A stretch of DNA of 64,000 nucleotides, from the NCBI GenBank assembly GCA_035496255.1, contig DATJEU010000042.1:65956-129955 (forward strand), in the 5' to 3' direction. Position numbers and translations under genes: made by a program. Every line of letters begins with the position of its first letter. Within the stretch, counting starts at the first letter, position 1. Shown here piece by piece: positions 1 to 8,920 of the stretch. This DNA comes from Gp6-AA40 sp035496255 (GTDB lineage: Bacteria > Acidobacteriota > Vicinamibacteria > Vicinamibacterales > UBA2999). Under the pieces are notes generated by a model. It saw only the letters and a program-made list of their open reading frames with translations, searched no databases and had not been told where the DNA came from.

Positions 1-632
1 AGCATGCGGACAGGGTCCTCCTGAAAACGTTCGGTGGGATCGCCGATGCAGCGCACGATGCCCCGCCGCAGGTCCTCGAGGCCGCCGGTATAGTCGATGA
101 TCGAGAACGTGCCGATGTCGTAGAAGAGGGCGTTGATCGTGAAATCGCGCCGGAAGGCATCCTCTTCGGGCGTGCCGAAGGTGTTGTCGCGATGAACGAG
201 CCGATCGCGCTCTTCCTCGGACAGCGATACGTCGTCCGGTACGGAGGCCAGGATGTCGTCGGTGGCATCCGCCTGCGCCTGTTCGGCCGCGCTGACCTGA
301 CGCCGAAACGTCGCCACCTCGATCGTCTTCGGTCCGAACCGGACATGGGCCAGGCGGAATCGGCGGCCGATGATCCAGCAATTCCGGAACAGCCGCTTGA
401 CCTGATACGGATGTGCCGACGTGCCGATGTCGAAGTCCTTCGGGCGGCGGCCAAGGAACAGGTCACGGACGCTGCCGCCGACGAGATAGGCGACGTAGCC
501 GTTCTGGTGCAGCCGATACAGCACCTTCAGCGCCTCTGGGTCCACCTGACTGCGCGACAGCGGGTGCTCCGACCGCGGCACGATGGTCGGACTGTTGCGC
601 ACCGGTTCGGAACTAGTCGAGTCGTTGTTCAT
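1..632 (-). CDS. pcnB: Poly(A) polymerase I, N-terminal part (gene runs off the left edge)
   Basis: Adds 3' poly(A) tails to RNA, marking it for decay (family knowledge). Reading the minus strand from the ATG at 630-632 gives 210 residues before the window ends. Visible are the class II nucleotidyltransferase motif GGSVRD (about residues 52-57), the metal-binding DFD (66-68), and the stretch LFRN-C-IIGRRFRLAHVRFG followed by RRDFTIN (about 161-167). That stretch separates PcnB from CCA-adding enzymes. The start is fixed because the next in-frame upstream codon is a stop. A TAGAAT box lies at 648-653 on the minus strand, implying a very short leader. The C-terminal RNA-binding part is outside the window. 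The long plus-strand reading frame over this region is only its antisense shadow. Confidence 0.9.
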   Translation of the reverse strand, partial: MNNDSTSSEPVRNSPTIVPRSEHPLSRSQVDPEALKVLYRLHQNGYVAYLVGGSVRDLFLGRRPKDFDIGTSAHPYQVKRLFRNCWIIGRRFRLAHVRFGPKTIEVATFRRQVSAAEQAQADATDDILASVPDDVSLSEEERDRLVHRDNTFGTPEEDAFRRDFTINALFYDIGTFSIIDYTGGLEDLRRGIVRCIGDPTERFQEDPVRM

Positions 633-802
633 TCCGGATCATGGGGAATTCTAACAAGCTGTCATGGGCGGACTGTACTCGTCTTCGCCCGTGAAGGGAG
701 CTTCGGGACCTCGCCATCGCCGTTCGCGAAGGCGAAAGGCCTGCCCTGCCGCGTCAGGGCCGCCCGATCGGGAAAGGGCCGACCCGGCCGGGCGACGTGC
801 GC

Positions 803-808
803 TAGCAT
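803..808 (+). promoter_or_regulatory. TAGCAT -10-like box 7 nt before the start codon
   Basis: TAGCAT ends 7 nt before ATG 816 and no Shine-Dalgarno sequence can fit between them. This suits a leaderless transcript; see the window-wide finding. No convincing -35 box is visible. Confidence 0.35.
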
Positions 809-815
809 TCCAATC

Positions 816-1622
816 ATGCGTGTGCTGTTGCCCGCACTCCTGACGATGGTGCTCGTCGCGTCCAGCCCGGCGGCTGCGGCCGAGCCGGCGTCGCTGGCCA
901 AGGCGCGCGGTCTGTACAACGCCGGCAACTACGACGGCGCGATTGACGCCGCCAACGTCGCGCGTCGCCAGCCCTTGTACGCCGACGCCGCGGCTCTCGT
1001 GATCGCGCGGTCGCACCTCGAACGCTACCGTCAACGTGCCGATTCGCAGGACCTTGCCACCGCGCGCGAGACCCTGACAATGATCGAGGCCGCGAGCCTG
1101 TCGCCGCGGGATCAGGTAGATCTGTTCATCGGCCTCGGTCAGACGCTGTATCTCGGCGAAGTGTTCGGTGCGGCGGCGGAGTTGTTCGATACGGCGCTCA
1201 CGCGCGGCACGGAGTTGAGCGTCACGGATCGCCGTCAACTGCTCGACTGGTGGGCGACGTCCCTCGATCGCGACGCGCAGGCACAACCAGCCGATCGCCG
1301 GGGCCGGGTGTTCGAGCGCATTATCTCCCGCATGGAAGAGGAACTTCGCCAGGATCCCGCCAATCCGGTCGCCAACTACTGGCTCGCCTCGGCGGCGCGG
1401 AGCGATGGCGATCCCGATCGCGCCTGGGACGCCGCGATCGCCGCCTGGGTGCGCTCGAGCCTGTCGCCTGCGACGGCGGAAGCGCTTCGCGCCGATCTCG
1501 ATCGGCTCGTGGCGCAGGCGCTCATCCCTGAGCGCGCGCGGCAGCGACAGGCGCGCGATCAGCAGGACACGACGGCGATGCTGCGTGCCGAATGGGATCT
1601 GGTCAAAAGCCAGTGGAAATGA
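816..1622 (+). CDS. Exported TPR-like protein of unknown function
   Basis: 268 residues. It begins with a signal peptide of about 20 residues (MRVLLPALLTMVLVASSPAAAA, short basic start, hydrophobic core, AxA cleavage site). The mature part is alpha-helical and Ala/Arg-rich, opening with a TPR-like helix pair (AKARGLYNAGNYDGAIDAA) and later helices that could form further degenerate TPRs. The same frame stays open far upstream, but that part is antisense to pcnB, so ATG 816 is chosen: it gives a clean signal peptide and sits 7 nt after TAGCAT (803-808). The next gene starts 17 bp downstream, so the two are probably co-transcribed. Periplasmic location is inferred; no catalytic motif is visible. 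Confidence 0.75.
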   Translation: MRVLLPALLTMVLVASSPAAAAEPASLAKARGLYNAGNYDGAIDAANVARRQPLYADAAALVIARSHLERYRQRADSQDLATARETLTMIEAASLSPRDQVDLFIGLGQTLYLGEVFGAAAELFDTALTRGTELSVTDRRQLLDWWATSLDRDAQAQPADRRGRVFERIISRMEEELRQDPANPVANYWLASAARSDGDPDRAWDAAIAAWVRSSLSPATAEALRADLDRLVAQALIPERARQRQARDQQDTTAMLRAEWDLVKSQWK

Positions 1623-1639
1623 GGTAAGAGGGCGGCAAG

Positions 1640-3760
1640 GTGCTGGCGGCCGTCCTCGCCTTCGTCGCCCTGTGCGTCGTCGTCTTCACGCGTGCGCGGC
1701 TGTCACACGTGGAGCAGGAGCTCGCGCAGCTTCGCGACATCGTGTCGCGACTCGTGCCCCCGCCTGTCGTTACTAGAGCGCCCGCCGAATCCTCCGCTCA
1801 GCCAGACAGTCCCCGGCTTCAGCCGAGCGAGCAAGACGTCAATCCCGTTGCGCCGCCCCGGAAGCTATTCAAGCCAACGGTGAGCGCACTGCCGTACGAA
1901 CGGGAAGAGGTCGAGCGTGCGATCGGCGAACGCTGGCTCCTCTACGCCGGCGTCATTGTGCTGCTGCTGGCAGTCTCCTTCTTCCTCCGTTATGCGTTCG
2001 ATCGCGACTGGCTGTCGCCGCTGGTCCGCGTCGTCATGGGCGGCGCGGCAGGACTCGTGATGATCGTGGGCGGTCGTCGTCTCGCGACCTCCGGTTATCG
2101 ATCGTACGGCGTGATCGTCGCCGGTAGCGGCGTCGCCTCGCTCTACCTCTCGGCGTACGCGGCGCTGAACTTTTACGAGCTGATTCCTGCGCCAGCCGCG
2201 TTCGTGTTACTCGTCGCCATCAGTGCGGCTGCGGCGTGGATGGCGCATGAGGAGGACGCGCCGGCACTCGCGGTGGTGGCCGTTCTCGGTGGATTCGCCA
2301 CGCCGTTCCTCGTCGGCGGTGGCGAGGACGCGCAACTGACGCTGTTTACCTACCTGGCGGTGCTCATCACGGCGACTGCGGCGCTCTCGCTGCGACATGA
2401 ATGGTGGTACCTCGACGTCCTCGCTCTGGCGCTGACGATGGTGGACGTCGCCGCGTGGTTCAGTGCCTATTACACGCCGGCGAAAGCCGTGCGGACGGAC
2501 TTGTTTCTCGCACTGTATTGCACGCTCTTCCTGATCATCTTGCGGGCGCGGGAGGCTGTGCCCACGCACAACCGACGCGCACGGACTGGCGCGAGGATTC
2601 TTCTGCTGGCTCCGGTTGCCTATCACCTGACATCGATCGCGATTCTCTCGGCGGATCGCGAAGCCTTTCTGACCTACGTCATCGTGGCGTCTACCGTTGC
2701 CGTCATCGTTGCCGAGCGTGTGCGAATGCCGGCCCTCCGCGCGATCGCATGGGCGGCCATGGCGCTGCCATTGGCGATCTGGCTGCAGCAGCATTCGCGC
2801 GGAACGGTCACCGGTTCATTGATCGGTATCGCCGCGGTGTACGTCGTCCATCTCGCGGCGCAGTTGCAGGCGCTTCGCCATGACGATCGCCTGTCCGCGG
2901 TCGACGTGGCCCTGGTTCACGCCAACGGTCTCGGCCTCTACGCAGGCCTGGCGATTCTGCTCGAGCCGAACCACTCGAACGTCCTCGCGAGCGTCGCGGC
3001 CGCGCTCGCGGCATGGAACGGCGTCCTGACCGCGGCCGTGGCCCGACGGTTCAGGCTGGCGGCGTTGCACTTCGGCGCCGTCACGGCGACGCTGACGGCA
3101 ATCGCCATCGCGACTGAGTTCGACGGGCCGTGGGTGGTCGTGATGTGGGGGATGGAAGCCGCCGCGATCGTCGCGATTGCCGTTCGCACCGATCGGCCCT
3201 GGTTCCGCATGGCCGGATGGGGGCTGATGCTGCTGGCTGTGCTGCGATGGATCGCGCCCGACGTGCAGGACACCGCGACGGCGGCGAAGGTCGTCTTCAA
3301 TGCGCGCGCGCTTTCGGCGCTGCTATTGGTGGTGTTGCTGTACCTGCTCGCACGGTGGTTGAAGGAAGGCGCGACGATCCGGTCCGTCAGGCTCGAACGC
3401 GCCGGGGCCCTCGTCGCCGCGAATGCGTTGAGCGTGGTCCTGATCTCGCGGGAGATCGCCTGGTACTGGACGCTTCGCGAGCTGCGCGGCGATGCCGTGT
3501 CCCTGGCGCGTCAGTCGATGCTTTCGGGCGCGTGGGCGATCTACGCAGCCGCCGCCAGCGCCGTCGGAATCCGACGGTGTCTTCCAGCGATCCGCTATTT
3601 CGCGATCGCGCTGTTCGGCCTCACGCTCGTCAAGGTGTTTCTCGTGGACCTGCAGACACTCGGAGGGCTCTCCCGCATCGCAGCGTTTTTCGTGGTCGGC
3701 GTAGTCCTGCTGTTCGCGTCGTTTCTGTACCAGAGGCGCCGCAACCTTTCTTCGAGGTGA
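1640..3760 (+). CDS. DUF2339 polytopic membrane protein
   Basis: 706 residues from a GTG start. One hydrophobic N-terminal segment (residues 1-17) is followed by a coiled-coil-like stretch (LSHVEQELAQLRDIVSRL) and a Pro-rich linker to about residue 90. After that come roughly 18-20 predicted transmembrane helices to the C terminus. The motif ERWLLYAGVIVLLLAVSFFLRYA and the evenly spaced helices are typical of the DUF2339 family, whose function is not known. It lies in the inner membrane. It starts 17 bp after the TPR-like protein gene and ends 4 bp before the TIGR03435 gene, so the three probably form one transcript. Confidence 0.85.
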   Translation: MLAAVLAFVALCVVVFTRARLSHVEQELAQLRDIVSRLVPPPVVTRAPAESSAQPDSPRLQPSEQDVNPVAPPRKLFKPTVSALPYEREEVERAIGERWLLYAGVIVLLLAVSFFLRYAFDRDWLSPLVRVVMGGAAGLVMIVGGRRLATSGYRSYGVIVAGSGVASLYLSAYAALNFYELIPAPAAFVLLVAISAAAAWMAHEEDAPALAVVAVLGGFATPFLVGGGEDAQLTLFTYLAVLITATAALSLRHEWWYLDVLALALTMVDVAAWFSAYYTPAKAVRTDLFLALYCTLFLIILRAREAVPTHNRRARTGARILLLAPVAYHLTSIAILSADREAFLTYVIVASTVAVIVAERVRMPALRAIAWAAMALPLAIWLQQHSRGTVTGSLIGIAAVYVVHLAAQLQALRHDDRLSAVDVALVHANGLGLYAGLAILLEPNHSNVLASVAAALAAWNGVLTAAVARRFRLAALHFGAVTATLTAIAIATEFDGPWVVVMWGMEAAAIVAIAVRTDRPWFRMAGWGLMLLAVLRWIAPDVQDTATAAKVVFNARALSALLLVVLLYLLARWLKEGATIRSVRLERAGALVAANALSVVLISREIAWYWTLRELRGDAVSLARQSMLSGAWAIYAAAASAVGIRRCLPAIRYFAIALFGLTLVKVFLVDLQTLGGLSRIAAFFVVGVVLLFASFLYQRRRNLSSR

Positions 3761-3764
3761 AGCC

Positions 3765-4553
3765 ATGGCAAGTCGCCTGCCCACGAAGGCCGTACTCCTG
3801 TTGATCACCGCCGCTTGTGCGCTTGTTGCCGCGTCAAATCTGTCGGGGCAAGGGATCGCATTCGAGGTCGTCTCGATCAAGCCTGGAATCCCGAACAGCC
3901 CCCAGGTCGGCGTGCATGCGAATGTCGGGCGCTTCAACGCCGAGAACGCGTCCTTGCGGCTACTGCTGCAATTCGCCTTCGACGTCAGCGATTTCCAGAT
4001 CTCGGGAGGACCGGGCTGGCTCGGTTCCACGCCGTTCACAGTCGCCGCGAGACTCCCGGCGGCGAGAGTTACGAACGCGGACATGCGGCAGATGGTTGTG
4101 GCGATGCTGGTGGACCGCTTCAAGCTGGCGTGGCATTGGGACACGAAGGAGGCAGACGGCTACGACCTGGTCGTCGTCGAGGACGGAGCAAAACTGCGGG
4201 AAACGGACGCGAGTTATCGTGGCAGCGATCTCACGGGTGGGAACGGGCAACTGACTGGCCGCGGAGTACCGGTTGCGCAACTCGCAGCCAGCCTGTCGCG
4301 ACAATTGGGAAGACCTGTCGTCGACAGGACAGGTCTCCCGGCCCGCTACGACTTTACGCTCACGTACGTGCCGGAGACTCGAGATGCGGTTTTTGGAGGG
4401 CCGTCGCCAGCGGAGCCGGGTGTTTCGCCGAGTCCCGACACGACGAGCATTTTTACGGCGCTGCAAGAGCAGCTCGGTCTGAAGCTGCAACCTTCACAGG
4501 CGGCGACCAGATTGCTCGCGATCGACCGCGCGGAGAGGCCGACACCGGATTGA
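3765..4553 (+). CDS. TIGR03435-family protein (acidobacterial)
   Basis: 262 residues. A signal peptide or N-terminal anchor (about residues 8-27) is followed by the family signature FEVVSIKP, then NASLRLLLQFAFDV, MVVAMLVDRFKL, and near the end the GRPVVDRTGLPARYDFTL block. These are the landmarks of TIGR03435, a family greatly expanded in soil Acidobacteriota and of unknown function; members are often near TonB or regulatory genes. Start ATG 3765 lies 4 bp after the DUF2339 stop, with GAGG-TG just upstream inside the preceding gene, so translation is likely coupled. Exported location is inferred. Confidence 0.88.
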   Translation: MASRLPTKAVLLLITAACALVAASNLSGQGIAFEVVSIKPGIPNSPQVGVHANVGRFNAENASLRLLLQFAFDVSDFQISGGPGWLGSTPFTVAARLPAARVTNADMRQMVVAMLVDRFKLAWHWDTKEADGYDLVVVEDGAKLRETDASYRGSDLTGGNGQLTGRGVPVAQLAASLSRQLGRPVVDRTGLPARYDFTLTYVPETRDAVFGGPSPAEPGVSPSPDTTSIFTALQEQLGLKLQPSQAATRLLAIDRAERPTPD

Positions 4554-4619
4554 AGAGAGCCTCCCGTCTAACCGGCGGGTCCGCATCGCGGAACCACCCT
4601 GCGCACCCTTGGCCTTGCG

Positions 4620-7337
4620 CTAACTTTTGGCGTCGCGCCAGTTCTCCGCGATGCCAACATCGACGTCGAGCGGCACACTCAGCGTCACCGCGTTCGACAT
4701 CCGATCGCGGACGAGAGCGGCGGTTGCGTCCGCCTCCTCCTTCGGGCACTCGAACAGCAACTCGTCATGGACGGTCAGGATCATCCGGCCTCTGAGTTTC
4801 TCGGCCGGAAACGCCATGTGAAGATCGATCATCGCGCGCTTGAGAATGTCTGCGGCCGTACCCTGAATCGGCATGTTCACCGTTTCGCGCTCGGCGGCGG
4901 CGCGGATCTGGCCGTTGCGGCTGTGCAGCTCCGGGACCAGCCGGCGTCTACCGAACATCGTCTTGACGACGCCGGTGTCGCGGGCGCGCTGCAGGGTCTC
5001 GTCGATGAAGCCGCGGACGCGTGGGAAGCCGGCGAAATAGGCGTCGATGAACTCCTGTGCCGCCTGCTGCGTGACGCCGATGTCCTTGGACAGCGTGAAT
5101 GCGGTTTTTCCGTAGAGCAGCGCGTAGTTGATGATCTTGGCGCGCCGGCGAAGTTCGTACGGGTCGAGGCCGCTTTCGGGCCCGAAGACTTTCAACGCCG
5201 TCCGATCGTGAATGTCCTCGCCGGCACGAAACGCCTCGACGAGCGTCTCGTCGCCCGCGAGGTGTGCGAGGACGCGCAGTTCGATCTGCGAATAGTCCGC
5301 TGAAATCAGCACGTGCCCCGGCGCAGCGATGAACGCCCTGCGGATCTCACGACCGAGCTCGGTGCGAATCGGAATGTTCTGCAGGTTCGGATCGGAACTG
5401 CTCAACCGGCCGGTTGCCGCGACCGCCTGATTGAAGCAGGTGTGCACGCGACCCGTCTCCGTGTTCACCTCCTGCGGCAGCGCGTCGATGTAGGTGCTCT
5501 TCAACTTGCTGAGCGCGCGCCATTCGAGAATGAGCTTCGGCAGTTCATGGGTGAGCGCCAGCTCCTCGAGCACCTCGACCCCGGTCGAGGCCGAGCGCGT
5601 GCCGGCCGTCTTCTTCAAGACCGGCAGCTGCAGCTTGTCGAAGAGAATCTTGCCGAGTTGCTGCGGGGAATTGACGTTGAACGTTTCGCCGGCGAGCTCG
5701 AAAATCCGCGCGTTCAGCGAGGCGAGCTCCTGTTCGATATGGCGCGATTGGGCAGCGAGCGCCGGACCATCGATGGCGATTCCGGCGCGCTCGATGGCGG
5801 CCAGCACGGGCACCAGCGGCATCTCCAGCTCACGGTAGACACTCTCGAGGCCGTCCGTGACCACTAACGGCGCGAGCCGGTTGGCAAGCTGACGGGCGAG
5901 GTCGGCGCGCTCGCCGGCGTAGTTCAGCGCTGCCGCGGGCGCGAGCCGTCGGATCGGAATCGCCTTCGCGCCGCGGCCGCAGAGATCTTCCTCGGTCAAC
6001 GCTTTGTAGCCAAGATGTTCGAGCGAGACTCCTTCGAGCAGGTGCCCCGGCCGTGTCGCATCGAGGAGGTAGCTCGCCAGCATCGAGTCGAACGCCAGCC
6101 CCTGCACCGCGATGCCGTGGCGCCCCAGGACGATCGTGTCGAACTTGAGGTCGTGACCGACCTTCCGAACTGCCGGGTCTTCGAGCAGCGGCTTCAGATG
6201 CGCCAACGCGTCCCGCAGGGGCAGTTGTTGCGGCCCTTCGGCACTCAGGAGATCCCGGGACTGGTCCGCGCCCTCGTGGCCAACGGGCAGGTAGCGTGCG
6301 CGCCGATCGGCAGTGGAGAACGCGATGCCTGCGATCGCCGCCCGCATCGGCAGTGGCTGATCGGGAATGACGCGGACAGCGAACTCGCCGGCGGCGCGGA
6401 GCTCCGCGATCAGCGTGTCCAGTTCCGCCGGCGTAGACACCAGCGCGTAGTCCTTCTGGATGTCATCGGTGGTCGGCGCGTAATCGGTCAGGATCAGCCG
6501 GAAAGCCAGCTGCGAAAACAGGTCGTAGGCCTTTTGCCGCTGCGGCCCCCGGTAGCGCAGCGATGCGAAGTCGACGTCGAGCGGCACGTCCTGGTGAATC
6601 GTGACCAGCTCGCGGCTGCGCATCGCGTCCGCGCGATGCGTGGTCAAGGCTTCGCGCTGCTTCGGTTTCAACTCAGCAGCGCGCTCGAGCATCGCGTCGA
6701 GCGATCCGAACTGTGTGACCAGATCGATCGCGCCCTTCTTGCCGATGCCCGGAACGCCGGCAACGTTGTCGCTGGTGTCGCCGACCAACGCGAGCACGTC
6801 AACAACTTGCGCTGGCTTGACCCCGAACTTCTGTGCGACGCCCGCTTCATCGAACCATGCGCCGTCTTCACGCGGGTCGTAAACGCGAATTCCGTCAGCG
6901 TCGCGGACCAGCTGGAAGAAGTCCTTGTCGATCGACACGATCGCGACGTCGAATCCCTGCGCGGCGGCTCTCGTCGCCAGCGTGCCGATGACATCGTCCG
7001 CTTCGTAGCCGCGCACCGTGAGGATTGGTACGCCAAGCGCTTCGCAGGCCTGATGAACCCAGTTGATCTGTTCCGCGAGATCATCGGGCATCGCCGCGCG
7101 ATTGGCTTTGTAGTCGTCGACGAGCTGATCGCGAAACGTCGGACCGGCAAGATCGAATGACGCGGCGATGTACTCCGGCTTGTGATCCGCCATCAGCTTC
7201 CGCAGCATCGTCACGAACACATACACGGCATGGGTGGTCTGGCCTTCCGCATTCGACAGACCCTTCCCGCGAAACGCGTGATACGCGCGGTACATCTGCG
7301 AGCTGCCGTCGATGAGGAAGAGCGTCGGCCGGGCCAT
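4620..7337 (-). CDS. polA: DNA polymerase I with degenerate proofreading domain
   Basis: 905 residues, normal length. It fills gaps and removes primers in repair and lagging-strand synthesis. Domains: 5' nuclease (about 1-300), exonuclease-like (about 310-500), polymerase (about 520-905). Polymerase motif A DYSQIELR (D681), O-helix R730/K734 and motif C HDELLFE are intact. In the exonuclease domain the first catalytic motif reads FAVRVIPD, giving Arg322 and Ile324 where E. coli has Asp355 and Glu357, and the third reads YAGERAD, giving Arg for Asp501; only the LKFD aspartate remains. Proofreading is therefore probably lost. The O-helix residue matching E. coli Phe762 is Tyr738. ATG 7337 is 7 nt after a TATCCT box. 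Confidence 0.97.
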   Translation of the reverse strand: MARPTLFLIDGSSQMYRAYHAFRGKGLSNAEGQTTHAVYVFVTMLRKLMADHKPEYIAASFDLAGPTFRDQLVDDYKANRAAMPDDLAEQINWVHQACEALGVPILTVRGYEADDVIGTLATRAAAQGFDVAIVSIDKDFFQLVRDADGIRVYDPREDGAWFDEAGVAQKFGVKPAQVVDVLALVGDTSDNVAGVPGIGKKGAIDLVTQFGSLDAMLERAAELKPKQREALTTHRADAMRSRELVTIHQDVPLDVDFASLRYRGPQRQKAYDLFSQLAFRLILTDYAPTTDDIQKDYALVSTPAELDTLIAELRAAGEFAVRVIPDQPLPMRAAIAGIAFSTADRRARYLPVGHEGADQSRDLLSAEGPQQLPLRDALAHLKPLLEDPAVRKVGHDLKFDTIVLGRHGIAVQGLAFDSMLASYLLDATRPGHLLEGVSLEHLGYKALTEEDLCGRGAKAIPIRRLAPAAALNYAGERADLARQLANRLAPLVVTDGLESVYRELEMPLVPVLAAIERAGIAIDGPALAAQSRHIEQELASLNARIFELAGETFNVNSPQQLGKILFDKLQLPVLKKTAGTRSASTGVEVLEELALTHELPKLILEWRALSKLKSTYIDALPQEVNTETGRVHTCFNQAVAATGRLSSSDPNLQNIPIRTELGREIRRAFIAAPGHVLISADYSQIELRVLAHLAGDETLVEAFRAGEDIHDRTALKVFGPESGLDPYELRRRAKIINYALLYGKTAFTLSKDIGVTQQAAQEFIDAYFAGFPRVRGFIDETLQRARDTGVVKTMFGRRRLVPELHSRNGQIRAAAERETVNMPIQGTAADILKRAMIDLHMAFPAEKLRGRMILTVHDELLFECPKEEADATAALVRDRMSNAVTLSVPLDVDVGIAENWRDAKS

Positions 7338-7344
7338 TTAATCG

Positions 7345-7354
7345 AGGATATCAT
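7345..7354. promoter_or_regulatory. Overlapping divergent -10 boxes between polA and the lipoprotein gene
   Basis: The gap between the two divergent start codons is only 25 bp (7338-7362). On the minus strand TATCCT (7345-7350, preceded by TGA so of extended -10 form) lies 7 nt before the polA ATG. On the plus strand TATCAT (7349-7354) lies 8 nt before ATG 7363. The two boxes overlap by two bases, so both transcripts would be leaderless and their promoters would compete. This is inferred from spacing only. Confidence 0.45.
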
Positions 7355-7362
7355 TCAGATTC

Positions 7363-8124
7363 ATGCCTTCCGGGACCCTTCGCCGCTGTGCGCTCGCGTG
7401 GATCGTGGCGTGCGCCGCGGCGGCCGCCGCGTGCGGTGGCGGCGGCCTCTTCAGACAACAGTACGAATACGAGGAGGAGATCTACCTCCAGCTGGACGGA
7501 GCCGCGACCGCGTACATCAACGCCTCGGTGCCGGCGCTGGTGGCGTTGCGCGGAGTCGATCTCAAGGTCGATCCGCTCGCCCGCGTCGATCGTGATCGGA
7601 TTCGCGCGCTCTTCTCGGCCCCGGGGGTGAAGGTTGCGACGCCGACGTACTCACGCCGTCACGGCCGGCGCTTTCTGCACGTACGTGTCGAGGTCGCCAA
7701 CGTCAGGGATCTGCAGCGTGTCGCCCCGTTCTCGTGGTCGACCTATCGATTCGAGCGGCAGGGCGACGTGCTCGCGTATCGTCAGGCGGTCGGCAAGGCC
7801 ACTGGAAGGAACGTCGGTGATGTCGGATGGACCGGAGATGAGATGGTCCGGTTCAAGATGCATCTGCCGAGCGAGATTCCGTTCAACAACTCGCCCAAGC
7901 CGACCCAGCGTGGCAACATTCTCGAGTGGGAGCAGACGCTCAAGGACCGAGCGGCCGGCGTGCCGCTGGACATCGAGGTGAACCTCGAACCCGAATCGAT
8001 CCTGCAAACGACGTTGCTGCTGTTTGGCGGGACGATCGTCGCTGCCGCATTGACCTTTGCGGTTGTTATCTGGTGGGTCGTGCGGAAGGGACGGAAGGCG
8101 GAAATCGCCGAATCGGGATCCTGA
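7363..8124 (+). CDS. Lipoprotein with C-terminal membrane anchor, LppM-like
   Basis: 253 residues. The N terminus is a lipoprotein signal with a lipobox-like AAAAAC (Cys about residue 24). The mature part has an alternating beta pattern (EEIYLQLDGAATAYINASVPALVALRG, SRRHGRRFLHVRVEVANVRDLQRVAPFSW), and near the C terminus there is one transmembrane helix (about residues 220-245) followed by a basic tail RKGRKAE. This layout resembles the LppM-type lipoproteins of actinobacteria, but the likeness is structural and the match is unproven. It is divergent from polA with a 25-bp gap. Function unknown. Confidence 0.7.
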   Translation: MPSGTLRRCALAWIVACAAAAAACGGGGLFRQQYEYEEEIYLQLDGAATAYINASVPALVALRGVDLKVDPLARVDRDRIRALFSAPGVKVATPTYSRRHGRRFLHVRVEVANVRDLQRVAPFSWSTYRFERQGDVLAYRQAVGKATGRNVGDVGWTGDEMVRFKMHLPSEIPFNNSPKPTQRGNILEWEQTLKDRAAGVPLDIEVNLEPESILQTTLLLFGGTIVAAALTFAVVIWWVVRKGRKAEIAESGS

Positions 8125-8176
8125 AGCGTCGGTGTGCAGCCGCGGCCGCTGCGCGAGCCCCGGTCCACGATTCCTA

Positions 8177-8187
8177 CCGTAGCCCGG
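8177..8187 (+). repeat. Solo CCGTAGCCCGG repeat
   Basis: Lies in the 84-bp gap between two convergent genes. The same 11-bp word occurs at 16260-16270 and 23787-23797, and its inverted, longer form occurs inside mtaB (47784-47837). Confidence 0.5.
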
Positions 8188-8208
8188 AGCTCGCCGTGTG
8201 AAGCCCGA

Positions 8209-8751
8209 TCAAATGTGCTCCAGCTCCTCTTTGACTTGAGCTTCGGTCTTCAGTTGGTTGTTGACCGAGAACGCCGGGAAGCTGCCGGCGATTGACCGCG
8301 CGATCGCGCGGTCGACATCGTTGAGTACCACACCGTCGAGCGTCACGTGCCCGTTCTCGACGATCACGTGGATCGGCGGGTTGGCCATCACTGCGGCCTG
8401 GCGAAACGCCGGGTTGCTGTAGATCGCCCGCGCGATGCCGACCCGGAGCTCGTCGTCGAATTGCGAGACCGGCAACACCTCGAGCCTGTTGTCTATCCGC
8501 TGGACGCCCGCTGCCTGCCTCACGCGCTTTTCGATGTCGTCGCGCTTGTACGGCATCGTCACCTTGCCGGTGAGCCGGACAGTGCCGTTGTCCACCTGCG
8601 CGTTCACCGTGTCGAAAATCGTGAAGTGCGGGTACTCGAGGACCTGATTCTGTACCGCCCGCAGGGTTTGAAGGTTGGCCGAATCCGCTGCGAGCGCAGG
8701 CGCGCTGACCGTGAGCAGCGCGGCGGCGGTCGCGAGAAATATCCTGAACAT
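8209..8751 (-). CDS. Periplasmic BON-domain protein
   Basis: 180 residues. ATG 8751 is chosen over the longer frame because it is followed directly by a clean signal peptide (MFRIFLATAAALLTVSAPALA, cleavage after ALA) and has GGAG about 10 nt upstream. The mature protein holds two BON domains (about residues 30-95 and 100-170), each with the V-NGxVxLxGxV pattern: VDNGTVRLTGKV and VENGHVTLDGVV. BON domains bind phospholipid membranes, and the OsmY-like family helps envelope stability under stress. A periplasmic role at the membrane is inferred. No operon partner is visible: the upstream region carries a hairpin repeat belonging to the 3' end of the ZIP gene. Confidence 0.88.
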   Translation of the reverse strand: MFRIFLATAAALLTVSAPALAADSANLQTLRAVQNQVLEYPHFTIFDTVNAQVDNGTVRLTGKVTMPYKRDDIEKRVRQAAGVQRIDNRLEVLPVSQFDDELRVGIARAIYSNPAFRQAAVMANPPIHVIVENGHVTLDGVVLNDVDRAIARSIAGSFPAFSVNNQLKTEAQVKEELEHI

Positions 8752-8920
8752 GTCTCTTACTCCAAGTGGCCGGACGTCCAGCCGGTGTTGGGCAAGGACT
8801 CTGCCAGCATGAGGCACGCGCGATCGCGAGAATTCGCCATGATCAAGCGGGTGAGGTGCGGATGAGTCGTCCGAGGGGGAGGACGCATACGTCCTCGGTG
8901 CTCAGGCTTCTCGGTGCCGT

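Noticed and set aside
651..1286. 211-residue minus-strand frame
   Set aside because: It is antisense to the TPR-like gene, which has a signal peptide and coherent helices.
6015..7160. 381-residue plus-strand frame
   Set aside because: It lies entirely antisense to polA and has no recognisable domain.
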